Assembly: GCA_046728115.1 (NCBI GenBank)
Contig: JBKPDW010000471.1
Coordinates: 1-26,583, forward strand
Length of the DNA stretch: 26,583 nucleotides
Direction: 5' to 3'
Source of the DNA: CAVSWN01 sp046728115
Lineage (GTDB): Bacteria; Acidobacteriota; Vicinamibacteria; Vicinamibacterales; CAVVIG01
A program made the position numbers and the translations under genes. The notes under the pieces were generated by a model that saw nothing but the letters and a program-made list of their open reading frames with translations, did not search any database and was not told the DNA's origin. Shown here one piece after another: positions 17,005-25,695 of the stretch. The stretch's first letter is position 1; each line of letters begins with the position of its first letter.

Positions 17005-17752
17005 GTTGACCTCCAAGGAACACCCGCAACAACTTCGTGACAGGATCGTACAGCTGGTCGATGACGCGCTCCTTCAGCGGAATGATGGCGTTGTCCGTAA
17101 TCGTAATCCCTTCCGGGCACACCTTCGTACAGCACTTCGTGATGTTGCAGTATCCAATCCCGTGCTGGTATTTCAGGTCTCGTGCTCGATTCTCGGTATC
17201 GAGCGGGTTCATCTCGAGCGCTGCGGCGTACACGATGTGGCGCGGGCCCACGAACTCGTCGAAGAGCGCATGGTCGCGCAGCACGTGGCAGACGTCCTGG
17301 CACAGGAAGCACTCGATGCATTTCCGGAATTCCTGGACGCGTTCGACATCGACCTGCGCCATGCGCCACGTGCCGTCCGCGGCATCCGGCGGCCGCGGCT
17401 TGAACTTGCGGATGCTCTTCTTGGCCTCGAAGTTCCACGACACGTCGCTGACAAGGTCGCGGATGGGTGGGAACGCACGCATGGGCTCGATAGTGACGCT
17501 CTTCGATAGATCGAGCTGGTTCAACCGCGTCATGCACATCAAGCGGGGATTGCCGTTCACTTCGGCGGAGCACGATCCGCACTTGCCGGCCTTGCAGTTC
17601 CAGCGGACGGCAAGGTCGTGCGCCTGCTCGGCCTGAATCTGGTGAACGGCATCGAGCACCACCATGCCGTCGGACACCCCGGTGACATAGTCGCGGAATT
17701 CCCCACCGCGCGCATCGCCGCGCCAGATTCGGAACGTCGCGGTGGCCTCCAC
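16997..17752 (-). CDS. sdhB: Succinate dehydrogenase iron-sulfur subunit
   Basis: A 251-aa protein that carries electrons from the flavin to the membrane part. The GTG start at 17752 shares a base with the sdhA stop (TAGTG), with GAGGAG just inside sdhA. The N-terminal ferredoxin domain binds [2Fe-2S] through Cys53, Cys58, Cys61 and Cys73 (CKAGKCGSC). The C-terminal domain has Cys145, 148, 151 and 155 (CIECFLCQDVC) for [4Fe-4S] and the later group Cys202, Cys207/208 and Cys212 (CNITKCCTKVCPEG) for [3Fe-4S]. Length and order fit the mycobacterial Sdh1 type. All cluster ligands are present, so it should be functional. Confidence 0.93.
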   Translation of the reverse strand: MEATATFRIWRGDARGGEFRDYVTGVSDGMVVLDAVHQIQAEQAHDLAVRWNCKAGKCGSCSAEVNGNPRLMCMTRLNQLDLSKSVTIEPMRAFPPIRDLVSDVSWNFEAKKSIRKFKPRPPDAADGTWRMAQVDVERVQEFRKCIECFLCQDVCHVLRDHALFDEFVGPRHIVYAAALEMNPLDTENRARDLKYQHGIGYCNITKCCTKVCPEGITITDNAIIPLKERVIDQLYDPVTKLLRVFLGGQHV

Positions 17753-19566
17753 TACTTCATCTCCTCGATGATCTGCTTCAGATAGGCCGGCATCTCTGGA
17801 ATCGGCGCCCGCGAGAGCTCCATCGCGCCGTCCCGTCCTTTCCGGACGACGAGGTTGCAGGTCGCGTAGGACTCGTCCTTCGCCGGATAATCGTCGCGAA
17901 AATGTCCGCCGCGGCTTTCCTTCCGCTCGATCGCGCAACGTGTGATCGCTTCGGACACGGTGAGCAGGTTGTGGAGGTCGATCGCTGCATGCCAGCCCGG
18001 GTTGTACTCCCGATGACCGCCCACTCCGACACCTGATGCGCGTTCGGCGAGCTTTCGAAGTCTGTCCAGCGCGCACACCATTTCGGGCTCATTCCGGACG
18101 ATTCCGACCAGATCCTGCATGGTGTCCTGTAGCGCGTACTGGATCTGATAGGGAGCTTCGCCAGATGCGCCACGCTCGAATGGTTCAAGGGCGCACCGTG
18201 CGGCTTCGTCGACCTCCCCGGCGTCGATCGCACCCGCCTCATGTTCCTTCGCATACTTTGCGGCGAATTCCCCTGCCCGCTTGCCGAACACGAGCAAATC
18301 GGACAGCGAGTTGCCGCCGAGGCGATTGGCGCCGTTGATGCCCGCCGCACACTCACCGGCGGCGAACAAGGCGGGTACCGTCGACATCTGGGTGTCGGCG
18401 TCGACCCGCACGCCGCCCATGATGTAGTGGGTCGTCGGGCCGACTTCCATTGGCTCCTGGGTAATGTCCAGGTCGGCAAGCTGCTTGAACTGATGGTACA
18501 TGCTCGGCAGCTTCCTCTTGATGTGATCCGCTCCGTTCGGCACCCGCGTCCTGATCCAGCTGATGTCGAGAAAGACGCCGCCATGCGGACTGCCGCGGCC
18601 GGACTTGACCTCACGCATGATGCACCGACTGACGTGATCGCGTGTCAGTAACTCCGGCGGGCGCCGTGCGGCTTTATCACCCTGGGTGTAGCGCCAGCCT
18701 TCCTCTTCGTTGTCAGCCGTCTGCGCCTTGTAGTTGTCGGGGATGTCGTCGAACATGAACCGGCGTCCCTGGTTGTTCCTGAGCACGCCGCCCTCGCCCC
18801 GCACGCCTTCGGTGACGAGGATCCCGCTCACGCTCGGAGGCCAGATCATGCCGGTCGGATGGAACTGCACGAACTCCATGTCGACGAGTTCGGCCCCCGC
18901 GTCGTAGGCCAGCGTGTGGCCGTCCCCGGTGTACTCCCAGCTGTTGCTGGTGATCTTGAAGGCACGGCCGACACCGCCGGTGGCGAGGACAATCGCCTTT
19001 GCGCGAAAGAGCGTGAAGCGGCCGCGCTCGCGCTCGTACCCGAACGCGCCGACCACGCGGCCGCCTTTTTTCAACAGCCGGATGATCGTGCACTCCATGT
19101 GCACGTCGATGCCCTGGTGAATCCCGTGGTCCTGCAGCGTCCGAATCATCTCGAGGCCGGTCCGATCGCCGACGTGGGCGAGCCGGGGATATCGATGGCC
19201 ACCGAAATTCCGCTGAAGAATGCGGCCGTCACGGGTGCGATCGAATGTGGCGCCCCACGCCTCGAGTTCGCGCACGCGATCGGGGGCTTCCTTCGCGTGC
19301 AGCTCCGCCATGCGCCAGTTGTTCACGTACTGCCCGCCGCGCATCGTGTCGGCAAAATGCACGCGCCAGCTGTCGCGTTCGTCGACGTTGCACAGCGCCG
19401 CGGCGATCCCGCCCTCGGCCATCACCGTGTGCGCCTTTCCGAGCAGCGATTTGCAGACCAGCCCGACGGATACGCCGGCGGCGGAGGCTTCGATGGCGGC
19501 CCTCAGTCCTGCTCCGCCGGCGCCGATCACGAGCACGTCATGTTCGTGCGTCTGGTATTCGGGCAT
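17752..19566 (-). CDS. sdhA: Succinate dehydrogenase flavoprotein subunit
   Basis: A 604-aa enzyme subunit that oxidises succinate to fumarate in the TCA cycle, on the cytoplasmic side of the membrane. ATG 19564-19566 overlaps the sdhC stop by one base (TGATG). The FAD dinucleotide motif is VLVIGAGGAGLRAA at about 12-25. The AHTVMAEGGI block holds the His that carries covalent FAD in the family. The catalytic region is seen as QFHPTGM, EGVRGEGG and HYIMGGVRVD; the NRLGGNSLSDLLVFG block is the second FAD contact. No lesions seen. Gene order C-A-B without a separate sdhD matches Sdh1-type operons. Confidence 0.95.
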   Translation of the reverse strand: MPEYQTHEHDVLVIGAGGAGLRAAIEASAAGVSVGLVCKSLLGKAHTVMAEGGIAAALCNVDERDSWRVHFADTMRGGQYVNNWRMAELHAKEAPDRVRELEAWGATFDRTRDGRILQRNFGGHRYPRLAHVGDRTGLEMIRTLQDHGIHQGIDVHMECTIIRLLKKGGRVVGAFGYERERGRFTLFRAKAIVLATGGVGRAFKITSNSWEYTGDGHTLAYDAGAELVDMEFVQFHPTGMIWPPSVSGILVTEGVRGEGGVLRNNQGRRFMFDDIPDNYKAQTADNEEEGWRYTQGDKAARRPPELLTRDHVSRCIMREVKSGRGSPHGGVFLDISWIRTRVPNGADHIKRKLPSMYHQFKQLADLDITQEPMEVGPTTHYIMGGVRVDADTQMSTVPALFAAGECAAGINGANRLGGNSLSDLLVFGKRAGEFAAKYAKEHEAGAIDAGEVDEAARCALEPFERGASGEAPYQIQYALQDTMQDLVGIVRNEPEMVCALDRLRKLAERASGVGVGGHREYNPGWHAAIDLHNLLTVSEAITRCAIERKESRGGHFRDDYPAKDESYATCNLVVRKGRDGAMELSRAPIPEMPAYLKQIIEEMK

Positions 19567-20375
19567 CAGAGAATCCTGAAGTCCGTCCACACGCCCATCG
19601 AGCAGAGCCGGACGTACAGGTCGCTGAAGCCGACAGTAAACAGACTGCACCACGCCCAGAACATGTGCCTGCGGTTCAGGCAACTCACGCAGGAGTACGC
19701 CTGCAGTCTGACGCGTGAACGCGATAGTTGATCGGCGCAGCCGCCCACGAGATGACGCAACGAGTGACAGCCGAAGAGGTACGCGCTCAGAAGAACGCAG
19801 TTGGAGAGGAGCACCAGAGATCCGACGCCGATGCCGAACGAGACCGTCCCGGTGGCCGGATCCGTGAACCGGAACGCCTTCAACGCATCGATGGCCAGGA
19901 TGAACAATACGGCGAGCGAGAGGAACAGCGCGTAGCGATGAGCGTTCTGCAACACCAGCGGAAACGAGTTCTCGCCGCGATAGCTCGACCGCGGCTCGCC
20001 GACCGTGCACGACGGCGGATCGGCCCAGAACGCCTTGTAGTAAGCGCCGCGGTAGTAATAGCAGGTCAAGCGGAACAGACCCGGGATCGGCAGAATCAAC
20101 AGCGCTGGCGAGAACGGCAGCCACTCGGGCCAGCTTGCGGGACGCGGACCGAACCAGCTGTGCGGTGAGCTGCCGAAGATCTCCGGCGAGTAGAAGGGCG
20201 AGAGGTACGGGCCGTACGTGTAGTGATCGCCCCGGAACGCCGCCCAGGTCGAATAGACAAGAAACGTCGACAATCCGAGGACGACGATTACTGGCTGGAT
20301 CCACCACGCATCACGGCGTGTAGTTTCACCAAACCGACGAACCGGCAGCCGGACTGGGGCAGCCGACACAGCCAT
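19566..20375 (-). CDS. sdhC: Succinate dehydrogenase membrane subunit, Sdh1-like five-helix type
   Basis: A 269-aa integral membrane protein that anchors SdhAB and reduces quinone. ATG 20375 has AAAAGGA nine bases ahead, and the open frame further upstream lacks hydrophobic sequence. Five helices are visible: about 26-47, 87-107, 147-168, 178-202 and 236-256. Conserved-looking blocks include FRLTCYYYRGAYYKAFWADP, CTVGEPRSSYRGE, FGCHSLRHLVGG and LNRRHMFWAW. Nine cysteines and several helix-edge histidines (Cys105, Cys123, Cys203, His204, His208, His237) fit the type whose mycobacterial member holds a Rieske-like [2Fe-2S] in the membrane subunit. Which residues bind it is inference. First gene of the operon. 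Confidence 0.85.
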   Translation of the reverse strand: MAVSAAPVRLPVRRFGETTRRDAWWIQPVIVVLGLSTFLVYSTWAAFRGDHYTYGPYLSPFYSPEIFGSSPHSWFGPRPASWPEWLPFSPALLILPIPGLFRLTCYYYRGAYYKAFWADPPSCTVGEPRSSYRGENSFPLVLQNAHRYALFLSLAVLFILAIDALKAFRFTDPATGTVSFGIGVGSLVLLSNCVLLSAYLFGCHSLRHLVGGCADQLSRSRVRLQAYSCVSCLNRRHMFWAWCSLFTVGFSDLYVRLCSMGVWTDFRIL

Positions 20376-20880
20376 GCTGCTGATCCTTTTCTGAATAGGC
20401 CCAAAAACGGCCGGGCTTCCGTCGCCGAATGCAGACAAACCCAATTCGAGGCCGTACCTACAGAGCCGGAAGCGAATTTTAACCCAGCCACAGCTGTCGG
20501 TGGCGGGCAGGCAAGAGCACGCACCCCTAGTGGGCGAGATGACAGGAGACCTAGCTCTGGCATACTGTTCAAAGACGAACAAGCGGCGAAAACCACGACG
20601 AAACCCAGATCTGGTTATCTCGACCCGGAGATGCACCGGCAGCTCGACCATGTCAAGATGGGTGTCGCTGACCCACCTGCGGCCGACGAAAGAGTGGCCG
20701 CTGCTCTTTCATGGACGACTACGACGAATTGCTGGTCGTGCGTGAATGGCTGAACGGTGAGATTACTTCCTATACAACCTCGGGGGTATTCCGACCAGAT
20801 CAGTCGCGGACGAGCCTGAGGCGCTCGAGCAGGGGTGTTGGCGGTACGAGGGCTGCACCCCGGGCATCGGAGGGACTCGC
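20376..20880. other. Region between sdhC and the small PE-rich gene
   Basis: It must carry the sdh promoter (minus strand) and that of the downstream plus-strand genes. No firm -35/-10 pair is visible. A plus-strand frame from ATG 20711 starts convincingly (MDDYDELLVVREWLNGE) but dissolves into arginine and serine-rich sequence, so I do not call it. GC-rich inverted pieces around 20397-20416 flank AAAAAC and could form a small hairpin in the sdh leader. Confidence 0.35.
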
Positions 20881-21033
20881 ATGCCGCAAGAACCCCGCAA
20901 ACCCGAACCGAAATCGGCTGGACAAAAGCCGGAACTCGAGCGACCGCAGGAGCAAAAACCAGAAATCAAGCGGCCGGAGATCGTCGACGAGGAGCTCGTC
21001 GAGGAAGATCGGTTTCAAAGCACCGACAACTGA
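20881..21033 (+). CDS. Small proline/glutamate-rich protein, 50 aa
   Basis: ATG 20881 is preceded by GGAGGG about six bases upstream, and the frame closes at TGA 21031-21033. The sequence is made of charged [KR]PE units (RKPEPK, QKPELERP, QKPEIKRPEI) and ends in an acidic tail (IVDEELVEEDRF). There are no cysteines, no hydrophobic helix and no signal peptide, so it is probably disordered and cytoplasmic. It lies 86 bases before the PadR gene on the same strand. The good ribosome site and non-random composition argue that it is real. Function unknown. Confidence 0.5.
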   Translation: MPQEPRKPEPKSAGQKPELERPQEQKPEIKRPEIVDEELVEEDRFQSTDN

Positions 21034-21097
21034 GCGTGCGTGGAAGCGCGCCAGCGTCGCGGAACGTTCGCTTCGGCTCGATGTCTCCCGTAGGTCT

Positions 21098-21103
21098 GCT
21101 ACA
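21098..21103 (+). promoter_or_regulatory. Candidate -10 box just upstream of PadR
   Basis: TACAGT lies 16 bases before the TTG start. If used, the transcript would begin within about ten bases of the start codon, which would explain the lack of a Shine-Dalgarno site. A PadR operator may overlap. Low certainty. Confidence 0.25.
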
Positions 21104-21119
21104 GTAGCACACAAACACT

Positions 21120-21461
21120 TTGGCTAGGGATCGGGAGACACAAGACGTTCTGAAGGGCACGCTGGACATGCTGATCCTGACCGCCTTGGCCCTTGAGCCG
21201 ATGCATGGCTGGGGGATCGGCGAGCGCATCGCACAGCTCTCGCGTGACGTCTTCCGCCTGCAGACGGGAACCTTGTATCCCGCGCTCCATCGGCTGCTTC
21301 GGCAGGGCCGGATTACTGCCGACTGGCGCGTCACAGGGAACGGACGCCGCGCCCGCTATTACAAGCTGACGGCATCGGGACGCAAACTGCTGGATGCGGA
21401 GCGGGCCTCGTGGACGCGCGCGAGCCTGGCGGTCAACCGCATCCTCAGCGCCCAGTTGTAG
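21120..21461 (+). CDS. PadR family transcriptional regulator
   Basis: A 113-aa winged-helix repressor. It starts at TTG 21120 (MARDRETQDVLKGTLDMLIL); no ATG lies early enough to keep the first helix. The fold markers are clear: LKGTLDMLILTALAL, MHGWGIGERI, the recognition part FRLQTGTLYPALHRLLRQGR and the wing RRARYYKLTASGRKLL. The short dimerisation tail is that of the PadR-s1 subfamily. It sits 18 bases ahead of an ADOP permease, the usual arrangement in Acidobacteriota, so it probably represses that transporter and itself and lifts on binding a small molecule. Inducer unknown. Confidence 0.88.
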   Translation: MARDRETQDVLKGTLDMLILTALALEPMHGWGIGERIAQLSRDVFRLQTGTLYPALHRLLRQGRITADWRVTGNGRRARYYKLTASGRKLLDAERASWTRASLAVNRILSAQL

Positions 21462-21479
21462 CGAGGAATCGAGGGTCGC

Positions 21480-24113
21480 TTGTCGTGGATCGATAGCGCG
21501 CGACAGAGACTGCGCGAGCTGCTCCGCGCGTCCCGCGTGGACGCAGAGCTCGACGAGGAAGTACGCGATCATTTCGCGCGCGAGCTCGAGCGTCAGGAGC
21601 ACAGGGGCCTGCCATCCGGCGCCGCACGGCGCCAGGCATACTTGATCACCGGAGCGACCCATTCGGCGAAAGAAGCGGTTGCGGATGAACGGACCGGACA
21701 TCTGCTGGCCGATCTGCGACGCGATCTTCGGTTCGGCGCGCAGGGCGTCCGGCGGAATCCCGGGTTTGCGACAGCGGTCGTTCTCTCGTTGGCGCTCGGC
21801 GTCGGCGGCACGACAGCGATCTTCAGCGTCGTGCACGCGGTGCTGCTCCGCCCTCTGGCCTATCCGCACTCGGACCAACTCCACCTCGTTCGCGTCTGGT
21901 GGAAGGACTTCTCCTCGAGTCTGTCCGTCGCGGACTTCTTGACCGTGAGCGAGCACTCGCCGCCCGCGGTCCGCGTTGGGGCGTACTACCTGCCGGACGG
22001 CGGCTTCGCCATGGCCACCAGAGACGGCCCCGAGGTCGTCGACGGCGGGTACGTCACGCACGAGCTCTTTGACGTGCTGGGGGTCTCGCCGATCGTCGGT
22101 CGCGGCCTCTCGCCAGATCGGACGTCGCGCGAAATCCTGATCGGCGAGCTGCTCTGGCAGGAGCGCTTTGGTTCGCGGCGCGGCGCGATCGGCGAGAGTC
22201 TGTCGCTCGATGGCGAGACGTTCACGATCGTGGGCATCATGCCGGCGGGATTCCACCTGCCCGGCCAGCGCAACGATCGCGTCTGGGTCCACGCCTCGTT
22301 CAACACGGTGACGCGCCGCGGCCCGTACTTTTTGACGGCCATCGCGCGGCTGCCGGACGGGACCGGCGCGGCGGCCATCGAGAGCGCGCTCACCGGTGCC
22401 GCTGTTCCCGTGCTGCGCGAACAGTACGGCATCGCCGAACCATGGCGGTACGGTCTGCGTCCGCTCAAGGACGTCCTGGTGGGCGACACACGGCAAACGC
22501 TCTTGCTGACGTTCGCCGCTGTGGGGCTCGTGCTGCTGATCGCCGTGGCCAACGTCGCGAACCTGCTGCTGGCGCGCGGGACCGTACGCGCGCGTGAGAT
22601 GGCGGTTCGTGCGTCGCTCGGGGCCGGCCGCGGACGCTTGATCCGACAGCTGCTCACGGAGTCGGCGCTGCTCGGGTTCCTCGGCGGCGCAGCCGGTCTC
22701 GCGCTGGCCGCCGGCATCGTACGCGCTGCTCGGATTGCGGCGGTCGCCGTTATTCCTCGCATGGACGAAGTCCGGGTGGACCTTGCAGTGGCCTGCGTGG
22801 CGATCGCGTCAGGAATCGTCGCCGGCCTTGCAGCTGGGCTCGTGCCGGTCGTGAGACTGCCATGGACCCGACTGAGCGAGTGGTTGCGCGCCGGCGGCCG
22901 CGGGGCGAGCGACCACCCGCGGCTGGGCGGCACGAGGCAGGCCCTCGTCATCGCCGAAATCGCGCTGGCGCTCACCGTGGTCGCGAGCGCGGCGCTGCTC
23001 GTCAAGACATTGCTGCGTGTGCAGCAGGTCGATCCTGGATTCGAACCCGACAACGTGATCTCCTTCCGGCTCGCGCTGCCGGATCGGCCGTATGCGGATC
23101 GGACGCGAATGTGGGCCTTCATCACCGATCTCGAACGCGCTCTCTCTGCCGTGCCTGGCGCCCGCTCGGTCGCGTCGGCGATGTCGCTGCCGCCCGACCA
23201 ACTGGTGATGTCGAACAACTACACGGTGGAAGGAACGACACGTGATCAGGCCGGCGCTCGCGGCGTCGCCGAGTGGAACGTCGTGACCATCGACTATTTC
23301 AAGACGCTCGGCATCCGGGTGCGGCGTGGGCGCGCGTTCGACACAACGGATCGTCTCGACACACCACCTGTCGCGATCGTCAACGACGCTTTCGTGCGAC
23401 GGCACTTCCCCGCCGGCGATCCGCTGGGTCGACGAATCAAAGGCGGCGACTGGGATGCGCGCGCGAGGTGGATCACGATCGTCGGCGTCGCGGCGGATGT
23501 GCCGTACGAGAAGGGCGCCTGGATCGGCTCGAACCCGACGGTGTACACGGCGTATTCGCAGAACGCGTGGCTGCAATCGCCGTATGTCGTGATCAAGACC
23601 ACCGCCGATCCGACCGCGTCGGTGGCGGCCGCACGCGGTGTCGTGACGGCGCTCGATGCGCGCGTACCGCTGCGCGATGTCGCGACGATGAGCGAACGCA
23701 TGCATCGGTCGACGGAGCAGCCACGATTTCGAGGATTGCTGTTTTCAGCGCTCGGCGGCCTGGCGCTCGTTCTCGCCGTCACCGGGCTCTACAGCGTCAT
23801 GGCGTACCATGTCAGCCAGCATCGACGCGATACGGCGATCCGCAGAGCCCTCGGCGCACGCAGCGACGAGATCGTTCGCTCCACGATCGCCGCCGGTGCC
23901 CGCCCGGCGCTTTGCGGCATCGTCCTCGGCGTCGCGGGTGCGCTGGCGGTCACCCGGAGTTTGGCCGCGCTGTTGTTTCAAGTGAATCCACGCGACCCGG
24001 GCGTGCTGGCCGCAACAGCCGGCGTGCTGGCGGCGGCTGCGCTCGTCGCATGTGCCTGGCCGGCGATGCGCGCGGTTCAGATCGATCCCGCCACCCTCCT
24101 CCGCGACGAGTAG
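21480..24113 (+). CDS. ADOP-type ABC transporter permease, long form with N-terminal extension
   Basis: An 877-aa inner-membrane protein. TTG 21480 has GAGGG six bases ahead. Residues 1-85 form the soluble extension typical of PadR-linked members (RVDAELDEEVRDHFARELER). Then the first helix (LSLALGVGGTTAIFSVVHAV), a MacB-like periplasmic domain, an FtsX block (AVANVANLLLARGTVRAR, EMAVRASLGAGRGRL), a second periplasmic domain and the last FtsX block (HRRDTAIRRALGARSDEI), ending IDPATLLRDE. No ATPase follows. Co-transcribed with PadR by spacing. Substrate unknown; the family is taken to move or remodel molecules across the periplasm. Divergent in sequence from the permease at 5450. Confidence 0.9.
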   Translation: MSWIDSARQRLRELLRASRVDAELDEEVRDHFARELERQEHRGLPSGAARRQAYLITGATHSAKEAVADERTGHLLADLRRDLRFGAQGVRRNPGFATAVVLSLALGVGGTTAIFSVVHAVLLRPLAYPHSDQLHLVRVWWKDFSSSLSVADFLTVSEHSPPAVRVGAYYLPDGGFAMATRDGPEVVDGGYVTHELFDVLGVSPIVGRGLSPDRTSREILIGELLWQERFGSRRGAIGESLSLDGETFTIVGIMPAGFHLPGQRNDRVWVHASFNTVTRRGPYFLTAIARLPDGTGAAAIESALTGAAVPVLREQYGIAEPWRYGLRPLKDVLVGDTRQTLLLTFAAVGLVLLIAVANVANLLLARGTVRAREMAVRASLGAGRGRLIRQLLTESALLGFLGGAAGLALAAGIVRAARIAAVAVIPRMDEVRVDLAVACVAIASGIVAGLAAGLVPVVRLPWTRLSEWLRAGGRGASDHPRLGGTRQALVIAEIALALTVVASAALLVKTLLRVQQVDPGFEPDNVISFRLALPDRPYADRTRMWAFITDLERALSAVPGARSVASAMSLPPDQLVMSNNYTVEGTTRDQAGARGVAEWNVVTIDYFKTLGIRVRRGRAFDTTDRLDTPPVAIVNDAFVRRHFPAGDPLGRRIKGGDWDARARWITIVGVAADVPYEKGAWIGSNPTVYTAYSQNAWLQSPYVVIKTTADPTASVAAARGVVTALDARVPLRDVATMSERMHRSTEQPRFRGLLFSALGGLALVLAVTGLYSVMAYHVSQHRRDTAIRRALGARSDEIVRSTIAAGARPALCGIVLGVAGALAVTRSLAALLFQVNPRDPGVLAATAGVLAAAALVACAWPAMRAVQIDPATLLRDE

Positions 24114-24170
24114 CGCGCTGAGCGCTCCGAACATCGTCGGGCATTTCGCGGCATCGAGGAATCGGATTCC
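24112..24170 (+). terminator. Weak inverted repeats between convergent genes
   Basis: AGCGC/GCGCT around GCTGA (24112-24126) and GGAATC/GATTCC around one G (24158-24170) lie in the 64 bases between two convergent stops. Neither has a T-run, so termination is only suggested by position. Confidence 0.25.
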
Positions 24171-24177
24171 GAGATCG

Positions 24178-25637
24178 TCAGTGCCCTGAACCGGTCGCGC
24201 GCTGGCGTTTCAATTCGCGCCGCTGAAGATATTCGCCCTGCACGAGAAGGTAGGCGACGTAGTACTTGTAGATGTTGCTCACGTAGGTGACGGTTTCACG
24301 GCCGATACGCGCAGCGGCGATTCGCTCGACATTGTCGAACCAGACGTTCGCGTCGAGTCCCTGCTGCGCCGCGTCTCGCCTGAGCTGCCGGATTCGTCCC
24401 GGTCCGCAGTTATAGGCGGCGAACGCAAAGAGCATCTTGTTCACGTCGTCCATGTCTTCCTTGGCGTAGTACTGGTCGACCATGAAACGAATGTATTTCA
24501 CTCCCGCGTGAACGTTCGGATCGATCTGGTGGATGTCGCCGACCTTCAGCTCCCGTCCAGTGTCGGGCATCAACTGCATGACGCCGATCGCGCCCACATG
24601 ACTCTTCGCGTTCTGGTCGAGTTTTGATTCCTGATAGCCCTGCGCCGCCATCAGCATCCAGTCAAGCTGGTACTTGTCGCCGTACTTCCTGAACAGCGAT
24701 ATGACCGCGCGGAATTTGGCTGCGGCGGCCTCGGCCGTCGCGCCTTTGACGAACTGCGTGTTCAGCATGTACCGGCGGAAGATCATGCGGGCGTTGAGCG
24801 AAGCCACGCCGTTCGTGTCGAGGAATTCATTGAGCGCCGACTTCAGCTGGGGACTGTTCGGGCGGATTGCCCACGCGATCTCCCCGCCTTTCCGGAGAGC
24901 CACGGTGGGGTACAGTTGAGCTTGGGCAAGACGCGCTGCCAGAACCATGCCTTGTGGTTGTCGACGACCAGCGTGTCGACGAGACCGGCATTGGCCATCT
25001 CGAGCAGATCTTCGTCTTCGAGCTCTTCGGGCGCGGGAACCAGTTTCGCCGGCGGCCGACCTGCGGCCGCCAGTGGCTCGTTCAGCTTGACGAGACTCTG
25101 ATAGTAAGAGCTCGACTCTCGAACGAAGATCTCGCGCCCCGAAAGGTCCTCGACCGACGCGACGGGCGGCGCGTCAGGCTTCGTGACGACGATTTCTTCG
25201 ACCCCCGCAATCCAGGGCAAGGTGAAATCGACGGTCCGCGCGCGCTCCGGAGTCACAGTGAGATCCGCCATCACGACGTCGCCGCGACCGTCGAGAAGCG
25301 CGGGTATCAACTCGTTGCGTGAGAGCGGGATGAACTGAACGTTGACGGTCAGGTGCCCGGACGCAAACTTCTTGTTGAGAAATGTCTCCAGCAGCTTCCC
25401 CTGGTCGTACGCGGTTCCGCGAGGCGTGCCGCGATCGATGAAGTAGAGCGTTTTGCTGAACACGGTCAGGACGCGAACGAGGCGGCGCTCCGCCATTCCG
25501 TCGAGGTCGCCGGTCCATTTCGTCATGACGGGCGTCAGCGCAAGGCCGAGCCGGCCCTTTTCCTGTGGAGTTTGGGCCAGGCCGCTGGACGCGGAACAGA
25601 CGAAAACTACGACGGCGGCAAGAGCAGGCGGCTTCAC
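24178..25637 (-). pseudogene. mltF: MltF-like membrane-bound lytic transglycosylase, one frameshift
   Basis: The gene starts at GTG 25637, giving a signal peptide (AAVVVFVCSASSGLAQ). Residues about 45-270 are a solute-binding-protein-3 domain (GDVVMADLTVTPERARTVDF, VEDLSGREIFVRESSSY). The second part is an SLT domain with the catalytic Glu in GYQESKLDQ, then GAIGVMQLMPDTG and FAAYNCGPGRIRQLRR. The halves are in different frames: ...QRVLPKLN breaks near 24914 and LYPTVALRKGGEIAWAI continues in another frame. One missing C (AACTGTACC for AACCTGTACC) repairs it to about 486 aa. Family role: cleaves the glycan chain of murein, leaving 1,6-anhydro ends. Everything else is intact, so a base error is as likely as real inactivation. 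Confidence 0.8.
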
Positions 25638-25695
25638 GTGGCTCAGCCGGGAGCATCCAGCGCGGAGAAATACAGCGCTATGCAGTTCCGGAAAA

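Noticed and set aside
20711..21127. Plus-strand frame starting MDDYDELLVVREWLNGE
   Set aside because: After about 20 residues it turns into Arg/Ser-rich sequence and overlaps the small PE-rich gene, which has better coding character.
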